A stretch of 64,000 nt of DNA from Pseudonocardia ammonioxydans (GTDB taxonomy: Bacteria > Actinomycetota > Actinomycetes > Mycobacteriales > Pseudonocardiaceae). The notes under the pieces are model-generated. The model had not been told where the DNA came from. It did not search any database and was given only the letters and a program-made list of their open reading frames with translations. The stretch covers positions 90,581 to 154,580 of the forward strand of contig NZ_FOUY01000014.1 of the NCBI RefSeq assembly GCF_900115005.1. Direction: 5' to 3'. Position numbers and translations under genes: made by a program. Positions 45,149 to 54,286 of this stretch are shown one piece after another. Positions within the stretch are counted from its first letter, which is position 1. Each line of letters begins with the position of its first letter.

Positions 45149-45238
45149 GGACTACGGCGGCCCCGGACTACGGCGGCCCTGAACTTCAGCGGCCCTGAAC
45201 TTCAGCAGCCCTGCACTACCCGGCCCCGGACTACAGCG
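45149..45238. repeat. Tandem repeat of a 16-bp unit
   Basis: Five and a half units of GRACTWCRGCGGCCCY, for example GGACTACGGCGGCCCC and GAACTTCAGCGGCCCT. They lie between the micro-gene unit and the recR stop and reach into its last codons. Confidence 0.8.
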
Positions 45239-45848
45239 AACGGCGTCCGGCGAGCGCCCGGCCGAGCGTCATCTCGTCGGCGAACTCCAGGTCGCCCCCC
45301 ATCGGCAGGCCGGACGCGAGCCGGGTCACCGTGAGCCCCGGGAAGTCGCGCAGCAGCCGGACCAGGTAGGTCGCCGTCGCCTCGCCCTCGGTGTTCGGGT
45401 CGGTGGCGATGATGACCTCGGAGATCGCCGTCTCGTCCTGGGCCGGGCCGGTGCCCCCGAGCCGGGCGAGCAGCTCGCGGATCCGCAGGGTGTCGGGGCC
45501 GATCCCGGCGAGCGGATCCAGCGCGCCCCCGAGCACGTGGTAGCGCCCCTTGAACTCCCGGGTCCGCTCGACGGCCAGGACGTCCTTCGGCTCCTCCACC
45601 ACGCACACCAGCGTCGGGTCACGACGTGCGTCCGCGCAGTATCGGCACCGGGTGTCCGCGGACACGTTGCCGCACACCTCGCAGAACGCGACCCCCTGCT
45701 TCACCGACTGCAGGACCTCCTGGAGCCGGGCGATGTCGGCCGGGTCGGCGGCCAGCAGGTGGAACGCGATGCGCTGGGCGCTCTTCGGACCGACGCCGGG
45801 CAGGTGGCCGAGCTCGTCGATCAGGTCCTGGACCGGTCCCTCGAACAC
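45231..45848 (-). CDS. recR: Recombination protein RecR
   Basis: 205 aa. Works with RecF/RecO to load RecA at gaps. Helix-hairpin-helix [29 protein letters not shown], four-Cys zinc site [16 protein letters not shown], Toprim [17 protein letters not shown] and the C-terminal [18 protein letters not shown] 45848 gives [10 protein letters not shown], the normal start; it lies one base after the ybaB stop. Confidence 0.96.
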   Translation of the reverse strand: MFEGPVQDLIDELGHLPGVGPKSAQRIAFHLLAADPADIARLQEVLQSVKQGVAFCEVCGNVSADTRCRYCADARRDPTLVCVVEEPKDVLAVERTREFKGRYHVLGGALDPLAGIGPDTLRIRELLARLGGTGPAQDETAISEVIIATDPNTEGEATATYLVRLLRDFPGLTVTRLASGLPMGGDLEFADEMTLGRALAGRRSL

Positions 45849-45849
45849 C

Positions 45850-46185
45850 TCAGGCGCCCGGGAGTCCCAGGCCGCCCATGTCGAGGCCACCGGCGAGCGG
45901 CCCCATCTTCTGCTGCTGGAGCTCCTGTGCGCGGCGGACGGCGTCGCCGAGCGCACCGGCGACCAGGTCCTGCAGCGTCTCCACGTCCTCCGGGTCGACC
46001 ACCTTCGGGTCGATCTTCACCGAACGCGGCTCGAGACCGGCCGTGACGGTGACCTCGACGAGGCCGTTGCCGGCCTGCCCGGTCACCTCCGCGGTGGCGA
46101 GCTCGGCCTGCGCCTCCTGGAGCTGCTGCTGCATCTTCTGGGCCTGCTGCAGGATCATCTGCATGTCGGGCTGACCGGGTTGCAC
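45850..46185 (-). CDS. YbaB/EbfC-family nucleoid-associated protein
   Basis: 111 aa. [57 protein letters not shown] is typical. Binds DNA as a dimer. GTG 46185 follows GAGGGG. It sits directly before recR, the conserved dnaX-ybaB-recR context, but here the amidase gene intervenes after dnaX. Confidence 0.95.
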   Translation of the reverse strand: MQPGQPDMQMILQQAQKMQQQLQEAQAELATAEVTGQAGNGLVEVTVTAGLEPRSVKIDPKVVDPEDVETLQDLVAGALGDAVRRAQELQQQKMGPLAGGLDMGGLGLPGA

Positions 46186-46292
46186 GCGTACCCCTCGCTG
46201 TCGGTCCCGGCTCACGCGTCCGGGGGTGTACCCCGACACGGCCGGCGCGGACGTCTCCGGTGTCCAGGGTAGCCGTGTCAGGCTGTTCCACC

Positions 46293-47090
46293 GTGCACGC
46301 CCCGATCCGTTCCGCAGCCCTCGCAGTGCTGACCGCCGCCGTCCTGTGCAGCGGCTGCGCGGCCCCCGGCGACCCGGCCGGACCGGCACCGGAGCAGACC
46401 GCCCCCGAGGGCGCCACGGCCCAGGCGGCCGCGTCGACGACCCCCGATGCCCCGGTCGTGCTGCTCGACCCCGGACACAACGGGGGCAACGGGGCGGCTC
46501 CGGACGCGATCGGCCGTCCGGTGCCGGACGGCCGCGGCGGGACGAAACCGTGCAACACGACCGGCACCGCCACCGACGCCGGCTACCCCGAGCACGCCTT
46601 CACCTGGGATCTCGCGCAGCGGGTCCGCGAGCGGCTGGAGTCCGCCGGTGTCCGGGTGGTCCTGACCCGCGACGACGACGAGGGGGTCGGCCCCTGTGTC
46701 GACGAGCGCGGCGCGGCCGGCGGCCGGGCCGGCGCCGCGGCCGCGGTGTCGCTGCACGCCGACGGGTCGGGCGCCTCGGCCCGCGGGTTCCACGTCGCCT
46801 ACGCGGATCCCCCGGTGCACGGCACCGGCCCCGGCTCGCTGCGGCTGGCGACGGCCCTGCGCGACGGGCTGAGCTCCGGCCGGTTCGCACCGGCCGACTA
46901 CATCGGGGACGCCGGCCTGGACGGGCGCGACGACCTGGCCGGGCTGAACCTGTCGACCGTCCCGACGGCGCTGGTCGAGACGGGCAACATGCGCAACGCG
47001 GCCGACGCGGCGGTGCTGTCGAGCGCCGAGGGCCGCAGCCGCTACGCCGCGGCGATCAGCTCCGGAGTGCTCGCGTACCTGGGGCGCTGA
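46293..47090 (+). CDS. N-acetylmuramoyl-L-alanine amidase, lipoprotein
   Basis: 265 aa. Lipoprotein signal [22 protein letters not shown]. Amidase_3 domain: [10 protein letters not shown] (Zn His), [27 protein letters not shown] (Zn Glu), VSLHADG (Zn His), [11 protein letters not shown] (catalytic Glu). Cuts the stem peptide from murein outside the cell. The internal Cys pair (CNTTGTATD and GPCVDERG) may form a disulphide, as in mycobacterial Rv3717. GTG 46293 follows CAGGCT by eight bases; GTG 46260 is another in-frame start. It is convergent with dnaX and divergent from ybaB. Confidence 0.92.
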   Translation: MHAPIRSAALAVLTAAVLCSGCAAPGDPAGPAPEQTAPEGATAQAAASTTPDAPVVLLDPGHNGGNGAAPDAIGRPVPDGRGGTKPCNTTGTATDAGYPEHAFTWDLAQRVRERLESAGVRVVLTRDDDEGVGPCVDERGAAGGRAGAAAAVSLHADGSGASARGFHVAYADPPVHGTGPGSLRLATALRDGLSSGRFAPADYIGDAGLDGRDDLAGLNLSTVPTALVETGNMRNAADAAVLSSAEGRSRYAAAISSGVLAYLGR

Positions 47091-47094
47091 CCGG

Positions 47095-47150
47095 CCGGGT
47101 CACTACGGCCGGGTCACTACGGCTGGGTCACTACGGTCGGGTCACTTCGG
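47095..47150. repeat. Four tandem copies of a 14-bp unit
   Basis: CCGGGTCACTACGG twice, CTGGGTCACTACGG and TCGGGTCACTTCGG. They begin 5 bases after the amidase stop and the last copy contains the dnaX stop codon. Confidence 0.8.
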
Positions 47151-50078
47151 CCGGGCACCGAGGTGTTCCTCCAGGATCCCCAGTGCCGTGGCCTCCGGGT
47201 CCCGACGGGTGCCCGGCGAGGCGGCCTCGGCGGCGGCCTCGGCGAGCATCGCCTCCTCGTCCTCGGCCTGACCGGCCGGCGTCGACGGCTGCGGCGCCGC
47301 GGCGGACGCGCGGCCACCGCGCGGACCCGGCCCGGACTCCTGCGGGTCCGGCGGGGCGTCGTCCGGCGGCGGCTCCGGAGGCAGTGGGATGTCGGAGTCC
47401 GCGCCCCCGGACGGGCGTCGTCCGGGCCGGGCGGCCTGCTGTCCGGCCGCCTGCCCGCCCTGGCGCTGTGACGGCCGCTGCGGGACCTGGCGCTGGGGCC
47501 GTTCCGGGGCCGCGCGGCGCTGCGACGCGCCGGCCTCGCCCGCCTCGCAGCGGACCTGCCACTGCACGCCGAGGACCGAGCGCAGCGCGTCGCTGATCAC
47601 GTCGGTGTTGCGCTGCTCGGACAGCCGCCGGGCCAGCGGCGGCGCGGCGATGGCCAGGACGAGGGTGTCCCCGTCGACGGCCCGGACGGTCGCGTTGACC
47701 AGCAGCGCCTCGGTGCTGCGACTGCGTTGCCGGACGGCGGCGAGGATCTCCGGCCACACCCGGCGGACGGCCGTGGCGTCCAGCGACGCGGCCGCCGGGG
47801 CGGGCTGTGCGGACGCCGGCGGGGCGGCGTCCACGGGGGCACCGTCCCGCGGCGGCGCGGGCCGCTCCGGCGCGGGCTGCTCCGCGGCGGGCTGCTCCGC
47901 GGCGGGGCGCTCCGCGGCGGGGTGTTCCGGGGCGGGGCTCTCCGCGGCAGGGCCTTCCGGGGCGGGCCGCTCCGGGGTGGGGCTCTCCGCGGCGGGGCGT
48001 TCCGCGGCCGGGGGCTGGGCAGCCGGGGACTCCGGAGCCGGGCGTTGCGGGGCCGGGGACTCCGGCACCGGGTGCTGCGGGGCCGGGGACTCCGCGACCG
48101 GGTGGTGCGGGCTGGGGTCACCTTCCGGGGCTCCGGACGAGTCGGCGTCACCAGGCCCCGGAACACCCGCGGCCGCCGCGGGCGACGACGAGGCACCGGT
48201 GGCCGCGCCGGACCCCTCGGCCGACCGGGCGGAGCCGCCCGCGCCCTCCTCGGCACCGGACCCGACCGGCTCACCGGCGCCGGCGGGCGACCCGCCCGCC
48301 CCCGCAGGTGGCCGGGACGCGCCCGCGGAGACATCGGCTCCGGAGCCGGATCCGACCCCGGAGGCTCCGTCCGCGCCACCCCCGGACATCGGGGTGCCGG
48401 CCTCCCGCACGGATCGGCCGCCCGCGTCGGCATCCTGCACGGATCGGGCCTCCGCGCCGGCATCCCCCACGGATCGGGCGTCGGCGGCGGCCTGCTCCGC
48501 GCGACCCGCTCCCGCCCCGGCAGCGCTCGCCGCGGGGCCGGTGCCATCAGCCGGCTCAGCGGCGCCCGGCGACATGCCGGGCGACGTCTCCGGCGCCGCG
48601 CCGGCCGGCGCCGCGCCGCGCGGGACGGCGTCCGCACCCGCCGGCCCGGATCCGCGGCCCGCCGCGGCCGGCGCCTCGGGTGCCTCGGCGGACCTCGTGG
48701 GCGCCTCGGAGGGGGGCGGCCCGCCCCGCTCGGGACCGGCGCCCGGCGCGCCGGCACCACGAGCCGGGCCGGAGCCGCCCGGCGCGGCGGCGCCGCCGGC
48801 GTCCGCGGCCTCCTGGCCGGTGCCCCGGGCGGCCCGCTCGCTCGGGCGCACGAAGCGCTTGGCAGGCGCGTCCGTACCGTCGGCTCCCCCGCCGCCGGCG
48901 GCACCGGGCTCGGGGGCGATGGCGTTGCGCCGCTCGATCCGCTCCAGCCGCTCGAGCAGCCCACCGTCGGAGGTGGTCGCCGCGGGCAGCAGCATCCGCG
49001 CGCACAGCAGCTCGAGCAACAGCCGCGGCGCCGTCGCACCCCGCATCTCGGTCAGGCCCTGGTGCAGGATCTCGCCGTACCGGGTCAGAGTCGCCGGGCC
49101 CAGCCGGGCCGCCTGGTCGGCCATCCGGGACAGCTCGTCGTCCGCGCCGTCGATCAGACCCTGCTCGACGGCGTCCGGCACGGCCTGGATCAGCACGAGG
49201 TCCCGCAGCCGCTGCAGCAGGTCGGAGGCGAACCGCCGGGGGTCGTGCCCGGCCTCGACCAGGCGGTCCACCGCGCCGTAGACGGCAGCACCGTCGGCCG
49301 CGGCGAGCGCGTCGACCGTGTCGTCGATCAGCGCGGAGTCGGTGACGCCCAGCAGCGCGACCGCGCGCTCGTAGGTGATGCCCTCCGGGCCGGCCCCCGC
49401 CAGGAGCTGGTCCAGCACCGACAGCGTGTCCCGGGCCGATCCGCCACCGGCCCGGATGACCAGCGGGAACACCGGCGGCGCGACGGTGACCTCCTCCTCG
49501 CCGCAGATCCGCTCCAGCAGCGACCGCATGGTGCCCGGCGGGATCAGCCGGAACGGGTAGTGGTGCGTCCGGGAGCGGATCGTCGGCAGGACCTTGTCCG
49601 GCTCGGTCGTCGCGAACACGAAGACCAGGTGCTCCGGCGGCTCCTCGACGATCTTGAGGAGCGCGTTGAACCCCTGGCTGGTGACCATGTGGGCCTCGTC
49701 GACGACGAAGATGCGGTACCGCGACTCCGCGGGCGCGTAGAAGGCGCGGTCACGCAGCTCGCGGGCGTCCTCGACGCCCCCGTGGGAGGCCGCGTCGAGC
49801 TCGACGACGTCGATGTTCCCCGGCCCCTCGGGGGCCAGCGCCACGCAGGAGGCGCACTCCCCGCAGGGCTCCGGTGTCGGCCCCTGCACGCAGTTCAGCG
49901 AGCGCGCCAGGATGCGGGCCGAGGAGGTCTTGCCGCATCCGCGCGGACCCGAGAACAGGTACGCGTGATTGATCCGGCCCGCGGACAGGGCCGTGGCCAG
50001 GGGCTCGGTGACGTGCTCCTGCCCCACGACGTCGGCCAGCTTGGCCGGGCGGTACTTGCGGTACAGAGCCAGAGCCAC
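47142..50078 (-). CDS. dnaX: DNA polymerase III subunits gamma/tau
   Basis: 978 aa, far longer than the 643-aa E. coli tau. Clamp-loader ATPase: Walker A GPRGCGKTS at 44-52, zinc site CxxxxxxxxC-GECASC, VVDEAHMVT, SRT sensor. The clamp-loader part ends near residue 390; residues 395-765 are low-complexity Ala/Gly/Pro/Glu, including 17 five-residue repeats; a conserved domain (VRRVWPEILAAVRQRSRSTEALL) follows and the protein ends in an acidic tail. GTG 50078. Located after the SRP RNA gene. Confidence 0.96.
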   Translation of the reverse strand: MALALYRKYRPAKLADVVGQEHVTEPLATALSAGRINHAYLFSGPRGCGKTSSARILARSLNCVQGPTPEPCGECASCVALAPEGPGNIDVVELDAASHGGVEDARELRDRAFYAPAESRYRIFVVDEAHMVTSQGFNALLKIVEEPPEHLVFVFATTEPDKVLPTIRSRTHHYPFRLIPPGTMRSLLERICGEEEVTVAPPVFPLVIRAGGGSARDTLSVLDQLLAGAGPEGITYERAVALLGVTDSALIDDTVDALAAADGAAVYGAVDRLVEAGHDPRRFASDLLQRLRDLVLIQAVPDAVEQGLIDGADDELSRMADQAARLGPATLTRYGEILHQGLTEMRGATAPRLLLELLCARMLLPAATTSDGGLLERLERIERRNAIAPEPGAAGGGGADGTDAPAKRFVRPSERAARGTGQEAADAGGAAAPGGSGPARGAGAPGAGPERGGPPPSEAPTRSAEAPEAPAAAGRGSGPAGADAVPRGAAPAGAAPETSPGMSPGAAEPADGTGPAASAAGAGAGRAEQAAADARSVGDAGAEARSVQDADAGGRSVREAGTPMSGGGADGASGVGSGSGADVSAGASRPPAGAGGSPAGAGEPVGSGAEEGAGGSARSAEGSGAATGASSSPAAAAGVPGPGDADSSGAPEGDPSPHHPVAESPAPQHPVPESPAPQRPAPESPAAQPPAAERPAAESPTPERPAPEGPAAESPAPEHPAAERPAAEQPAAEQPAPERPAPPRDGAPVDAAPPASAQPAPAAASLDATAVRRVWPEILAAVRQRSRSTEALLVNATVRAVDGDTLVLAIAAPPLARRLSEQRNTDVISDALRSVLGVQWQVRCEAGEAGASQRRAAPERPQRQVPQRPSQRQGGQAAGQQAARPGRRPSGGADSDIPLPPEPPPDDAPPDPQESGPGPRGGRASAAAPQPSTPAGQAEDEEAMLAEAAAEAASPGTRRDPEATALGILEEHLGARPK
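47854..48108. repeat. 17 tandem 15-bp units inside dnaX
   Basis: Units such as GGGGCCGGGGACTCC and GCGGCGGGGCGCTCC encode the minus-strand pentapeptide P-A-x-E-x (ESPAP, ERPAA, EQPAA). In frame throughout, so length changes are tolerated. Confidence 0.85.
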
Positions 50079-50170
50079 GCCGCGAGGCTACCGAGGGACC
50101 CCGACAGCCACGGAAGGACGGGGAAGCACAGGGGGGAAGCACAGGGAGAGAAACCGGCTGCAGACACAAG

Positions 50171-50258
50171 GGGACCCCGCGCACCCGCCAGAGCCTGTTG
50201 ACCCTTGCTGCCTTCCGGCCCTGGGGGAGTTCACAGGATGGACGCCGCACGGGGTCCA
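50171..50258 (-). ncRNA. ffs: Signal recognition particle RNA (small bacterial type)
   Basis: On the minus strand the terminal stem GGACCCCG...CGGGGTCC encloses the conserved SRP tip, GGGCCGGAAGGCAGCAAGGG, with the GGAA tetraloop. About 88 nt, no Alu domain. It lies between tRNA-Ser and dnaX. Confidence 0.92.
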
Positions 50259-50340
50259 CGGACAGTGTGCCACGGAGCGGACGCCCGGGGGCGGAGGGGG
50301 CGGTGCCGCATCGCCGGGGACGGCAGGTAACCTTCTCCGC

Positions 50341-50429
50341 GGAGGATTCGCCTAGTGGCCTAGGGCGCACGCTTGGAAAGCGTGTTGGGGCATCCCCCCT
50401 CGCGGGTTCGAATCCCGCATCCTCCGCCA
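50341..50429 (+). tRNA. tRNA-Ser (anticodon GGA)
   Basis: Acceptor stem GGAGGAT/ATCCTCC, anticodon stem CACGC/GCGTG around loop TTGGAAA (GGA, reading TCC/TCT), a long variable arm, T-arm CGGGTTCGAATCCCG, discriminator G at 50426 and encoded CCA to 50429. Confidence 0.97.
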
Positions 50430-50642
50430 CCTGAGCGGACCGGCGCCGCGTCACCCCGAGAGGGTGGCGCGGCGTTCGTCGTTCCGGTCGCGGTTCGGCC
50501 CGTCCACCACACCGGCGCCGCGACGCCCCGATCACGGTGTGCTGACCTTGAGTGTGCCGCGACGGCACAGTGTCTCCTGGCGGGGTCTCCTGGCGGGCGT
50601 CGTCTCCTGGCAGGCGTCGCACTGCACCGGAGGGAGAACGCC

Positions 50643-52151
50643 GTGACGAGCACTGCTCCCGGCAGTCCACGCCGGTCACGCCGTCCGCGGCACCCCCCGA
50701 TCGGCCGGTTCGCCACGGTCCCGGTGACCGCGATCGCCGGGATCGTCGCCGTCGTCCACCTCGCACTGGCCGCGGTGCCCCGGCGCTGGTTCGACGAGGA
50801 CCTGATGCTGGCGATCGGCCGACACCACCTGGACTGGGGCGCCGTCGACCAGCCGCCGTTGACCCCGCTGCTCGCCCGGCTCGCGGACACGGTGGCCCCG
50901 GGCTCGCCGGTGGTGCTCGCGGTACCCGCCGTCCTCGCGACGGCCGGGACGGTGCTGCTGACCGCGCTGCTCGTCCGGGAGCTCGGTGGTGACCCCCGCG
51001 CCCAGACACTGGCCGCACTCGGCCCCGGGACCGGCGTGGCCGCCGCCCAGTTCGGACACTGGCTCACGCCGTACACACTGGAGCCCGCGCTCTGGGCGGT
51101 GATCTTCTGGTTGTTGCTGCGCTGGACCCGGACCCGGGATCCGCGGCTGCTCCTGGCGCTCGGGCCGGTCGTCGGTGTCACCGCGCTGACCCGGTTCCAG
51201 GTGATGGCGCTCGGGGTCGCCGTCGTCGTCGCGGTCGCGCTGACCGGTCCGCGGGCGCTGCTGCGCGCGCCGGCGTTCTGGGCGGGGGCGGTGATCGCCC
51301 TGCTCGTGGCGGCGCCGACCCTGGCGTGGCAGGCGGCGAACGGGTGGCCCCAGCTCGCCATGGCCGACGCGGTGGCGACCGAGAACGCACTGATCTACGG
51401 CGGGCCGCTCGTCGTGGCGCTGCACGGCCTGGCCGTCGCCGGGCCGCTCACGCTGGGGCTGGCAGCCTGTGGGCTCGCCGGGCTGTGGCGGGACCCGCGG
51501 TGGCACGACCACCGCTTCGCCGGGGTGGCGTTCGTGCTGCTCGCCGTGGCCGTCGTGCTCACCTCCGGGCGGCACTACTACCTGCTCCCGGCCTACCCGG
51601 TGCTCGTCGCGATCGGAGCGGTGGCCCTGCAGCACCGGCGGGAGGCGGGCCGGGCCCGGGCCGCCTGGCCCGCCGTCACGCTCGGGGTGGTGCTGGCCGC
51701 CGGTGCACTGGCGTCGTCGGTGCTGCTCGCCTCACCGCGCTTCGCCGACGCGCTGGTGGCCGAGACCGTCCGGGTCCACCGGGAGCTGACGCCCGGTCAG
51801 CGCGACCGCACCGCACTGGGCGCGAACCCCTACGTCTACGCGACCCATCTCGACGCGGCTCCGCCGGAGCTCGGGCTGCCGCCCGCCACCGGCAGCAACC
51901 GGGCCTACGGCTGGTTCGCGCCGCCCCCGGAACACCAGGACCGACTGCTGCTGGTCGGCGACCCGGGCCCGTTCCGGCCCTGGTTCACCGGAGCCCGTGC
52001 GTTGACCACGGTCACGGCCCCGACGCCGCTGGGGACCTACGGCGGACTGGTGCCCGAGTCGGCGACGATCTGGCTGCTGGAGGGCCGGACCGCGCCGTGG
52101 GCCGAAATCCGGCTCGCGGCCCGGGACCTGCTCGTGGTGCCGCCGGGCTGA
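50643..52151 (+). CDS. GT39/ArnT-type membrane glycosyltransferase
   Basis: 502 aa, 10-12 hydrophobic helices. The first outer loop has RRWFDEDLMLAIGRHHLDWGAVDQPPLTPLLARLAD, the DE and DQPP signatures of the PMT_2 (GT39) family, which transfers sugars from polyprenyl phosphate to proteins, lipids or glycans. The C-terminal 120 residues are a soluble outside domain. Acceptor unknown. GTG 50643 follows GGAGGGAG. Confidence 0.88.
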   Translation: MTSTAPGSPRRSRRPRHPPIGRFATVPVTAIAGIVAVVHLALAAVPRRWFDEDLMLAIGRHHLDWGAVDQPPLTPLLARLADTVAPGSPVVLAVPAVLATAGTVLLTALLVRELGGDPRAQTLAALGPGTGVAAAQFGHWLTPYTLEPALWAVIFWLLLRWTRTRDPRLLLALGPVVGVTALTRFQVMALGVAVVVAVALTGPRALLRAPAFWAGAVIALLVAAPTLAWQAANGWPQLAMADAVATENALIYGGPLVVALHGLAVAGPLTLGLAACGLAGLWRDPRWHDHRFAGVAFVLLAVAVVLTSGRHYYLLPAYPVLVAIGAVALQHRREAGRARAAWPAVTLGVVLAAGALASSVLLASPRFADALVAETVRVHRELTPGQRDRTALGANPYVYATHLDAAPPELGLPPATGSNRAYGWFAPPPEHQDRLLLVGDPGPFRPWFTGARALTTVTAPTPLGTYGGLVPESATIWLLEGRTAPWAEIRLAARDLLVVPPG

Positions 52152-52211
52152 CGCCCACGGTCGTCCCATCGCCCCGGTGCCATCGCCCCGGCGCCACCGC
52201 TCCGGGTCCCG

Positions 52212-52856
52212 TCACCGCCGCCAGAGCAGGTGATGTGTGACCCCGCTCGGGCTGGGCACGACCTCGAGGTGGAAGCGGTCCCGGAGCTCGTCGGGCGACG
52301 TCCAGAGCCGGACCCCGGAGCCCAGCGTCACGGGCGCGACCACCACGTGCAGGGCGTCGACGAGGTCCGCGTCGAGGAACTCCCGGATGGTCGAGGCTCC
52401 CCCGCCGAGACGGACGTCCTTGCCGTCCGCGGCCCGGCGCGCCCGTTCGAGGACCGCGGCCGGTTCGTCGTTCACGAAGTGGAACGTCGTGTCGCCGAGG
52501 GTCAACGCCGGACGCTCGTGGTGGGTCAGCACGAAGACCGGGGTGTGGAAGGGCGGCTCGTCGCCCCACCAGCCCTGCCACCCGGGGTCGGGCCAGGGGC
52601 CGCGCCGGGGAGCGAACTTGTTGCGTCCCATGATCTCGGCGCCGATGTTGTGCGGGAAGTCGCGGGTGAAGTAGTCGTCGAGGCCGCGGCTCCCGCCGGG
52701 GTCCGTGCGGTGCGGCCAGCTCGCCGTGGCGCCGGCCCACGCGAACAGCTCGCCCGGGTCGGCGTGGCCGAACGGGCGGTCGAGGGTCTGGTCCTCACCG
52801 GCACCGAACCCGTCACTCGAGACGGTGAAGTTCTGGACCCTGAGCAGTTGCGTCAT
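52212..52856 (-). CDS. Dihydrofolate reductase-like (RibD C-terminal) protein
   Basis: 214 aa. MTQLLRVQNFTVSSDGFGAGEDQTLDRPFG, IMGRNKF and GGGASTIREFLDADLVDALHVVVAPVTLGSGVRLW are the RibD_C/DHFR-fold pattern of NADPH-dependent reductases. It is not the housekeeping FolA. Substrate unknown. ATG 52856 is preferred; a frame reaching 52889 adds only a basic leader. Confidence 0.85.
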   Translation of the reverse strand: MTQLLRVQNFTVSSDGFGAGEDQTLDRPFGHADPGELFAWAGATASWPHRTDPGGSRGLDDYFTRDFPHNIGAEIMGRNKFAPRRGPWPDPGWQGWWGDEPPFHTPVFVLTHHERPALTLGDTTFHFVNDEPAAVLERARRAADGKDVRLGGGASTIREFLDADLVDALHVVVAPVTLGSGVRLWTSPDELRDRFHLEVVPSPSGVTHHLLWRR

Positions 52857-53122
52857 GCAGGGCAGACCGGATGCGACGCGCGGACTCATCGCTCTGCCGT
52901 GCGCGGATCGCGCCCGCCGCGACCGGGGGTGTGACGCGGCTCACCGAACCGGTCCGTGATGATCTGCGAAGCGCGGTGTCGTACTGATGTCGAGGTACGG
53001 GGGAACGACGCCGCGTGACGAGCCGGGGGCCGTCACGAGCCTCGGTGGCCGGGACCCGCGGGGGCGGGCCCGGCCCGGCGCCGGATGAGGGGACGAGCGG
53101 ACGTGCAGGACGGAGTGGTCGG

Positions 53123-53677
53123 GTGAGCCCCGGCCGCACAGGGCTCGACTCGGCCGCCGACGACTGGCTGATCGCCAAGGCGAAGGAGGGCACCCCGGAC
53201 GCCTACGAGGAGCTCGTGCGCCGGCACCGCGACCGGATCTACCGCATCGCGTTGCGCATGGTCGGCAACCCGCACGACGCCGAGGACGTCGCGCAGGACG
53301 TCGTCCTCACGCTGTGGACGGCGCTGACCGGCTTCTCCGGGGACAGCATGTTCACCACGTGGCTGTACCGGATCGTGGTCAACCGGTGCCTCAACCTGAT
53401 CACGCGCAGGCGGCAGCACGAACCGCTCGAGGACCCCTCGCTGGCCACCGCGCCCGGCGCCGACATGCAGGCCGTGGCCCGTGGCAAGGCCCGCGCCGCG
53501 CTCGACGCCGTGACCGCGCTGCCGCCGGACCTGCGCGCCGCGGTCGTCCTCGTCGACGTCGAGCAGATGCGCTACGCGGAGGTGGCGACGATCCTGAACG
53601 TGTCGGAGGCGACCGTCCGGGGCCGGCTGGCCCGGGGTCGGCGCACCCTCCTCGGCACCCTGCGGGAGTGGACATGA
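53123..53677 (+). CDS. ECF-type RNA polymerase sigma factor
   Basis: 184 aa. Sigma region 2: AYEELVRRHRDRIYRIALRMVGNPHDAEDVAQDVVLTLWTAL; region 4: LPPDLRAAVVLVDVEQMRYAEVATILNVSEATVRGRLARGRRTLL. GTG 53123 is used; an earlier in-frame GTG 53015 adds a Gly-rich leader with no sigma similarity. Its stop overlaps the ATG of the zinc-finger/Asp23 gene (ATGA), typical for a sigma/anti-sigma pair. Confidence 0.92.
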   Translation: MSPGRTGLDSAADDWLIAKAKEGTPDAYEELVRRHRDRIYRIALRMVGNPHDAEDVAQDVVLTLWTALTGFSGDSMFTTWLYRIVVNRCLNLITRRRQHEPLEDPSLATAPGADMQAVARGKARAALDAVTALPPDLRAAVVLVDVEQMRYAEVATILNVSEATVRGRLARGRRTLLGTLREWT

Positions 53678-54276
53678 GCATCCACGACGAGCGGGACGAG
53701 GAGATGGAGCGCGAGCGCCCGCTGCTCTGCGGCCGCTCCGCCGACGAGCTGCTGGACCAGGTCGCCGCCGGCCGAGGGCACGTCCGCGACGAGCACCAGC
53801 AGGGCTGCGTGCACTGCCAGGCCGCACTGGGCGAGTACGGGCGGCTGTGGGCGCCGATGGCCGACCTCGCCGCGGAGGAGGTCGTCGCACCGGAGGGCCG
53901 GTTCGACCAGGTCCTGCGCCGGCTGCGCGGTGCGCTGTCCGAACCGGACTACGCGGTGCTCCCCGGACCGGACGGGCTCACCCGGATCGCCGCGCGCGTC
54001 GTCGTGGTGACCGCGCGCCGGTCGGCGCAGTCGGTACCCGGCGTCCGGGTCGCGCTGAGCCGCACGCTGTCCGGGGACGACGAGCCCGGCGGCGACGTCG
54101 TCGCGGGCGTCGCCGGGGCCAGCACGGCCGTGGAGATCACCCTCGCCGCCGACTACGGCGAGGACCTCAACGCGCTGGCCGACCGGGTCCGGGCCACGGT
54201 CGCCGACCGGATCCGCGAGATCACCGGCCTGTCGACGACCGAGCTGACCGTCGTGATCGACGACGTCCTGCAGTAG
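53674..54276 (+). CDS. Putative anti-sigma factor: zinc finger fused to Asp23/Gls24 domain
   Basis: 200 aa. The N-terminus has a ZAS-type motif H41-QQG-C45-VH-C48 with a partner Cys19 or His nearby; anti-sigma factors of this type bind Zn and sigma. Residues 95-200 form an Asp23/Gls24 (alkaline shock/envelope stress) domain: RIAARVVVVTARR ... AVEITLAADYGEDLNALADRVRATVADRIREITGLSTTELTVVIDDV. No membrane helix. The overlap with the sigma gene argues for a one-to-one complex. The fusion is unusual in my experience. Confidence 0.8.
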   Translation: MSIHDERDEEMERERPLLCGRSADELLDQVAAGRGHVRDEHQQGCVHCQAALGEYGRLWAPMADLAAEEVVAPEGRFDQVLRRLRGALSEPDYAVLPGPDGLTRIAARVVVVTARRSAQSVPGVRVALSRTLSGDDEPGGDVVAGVAGASTAVEITLAADYGEDLNALADRVRATVADRIREITGLSTTELTVVIDDVLQ

Positions 54277-54286
54277 GGAGACCGTG

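Noticed and set aside
52980..53122. ECF autoregulatory promoter before the sigma gene
   Set aside because: A GGGAAC is present near 53001 but no CGTC or GTT -10 lies at a workable distance; not supported.
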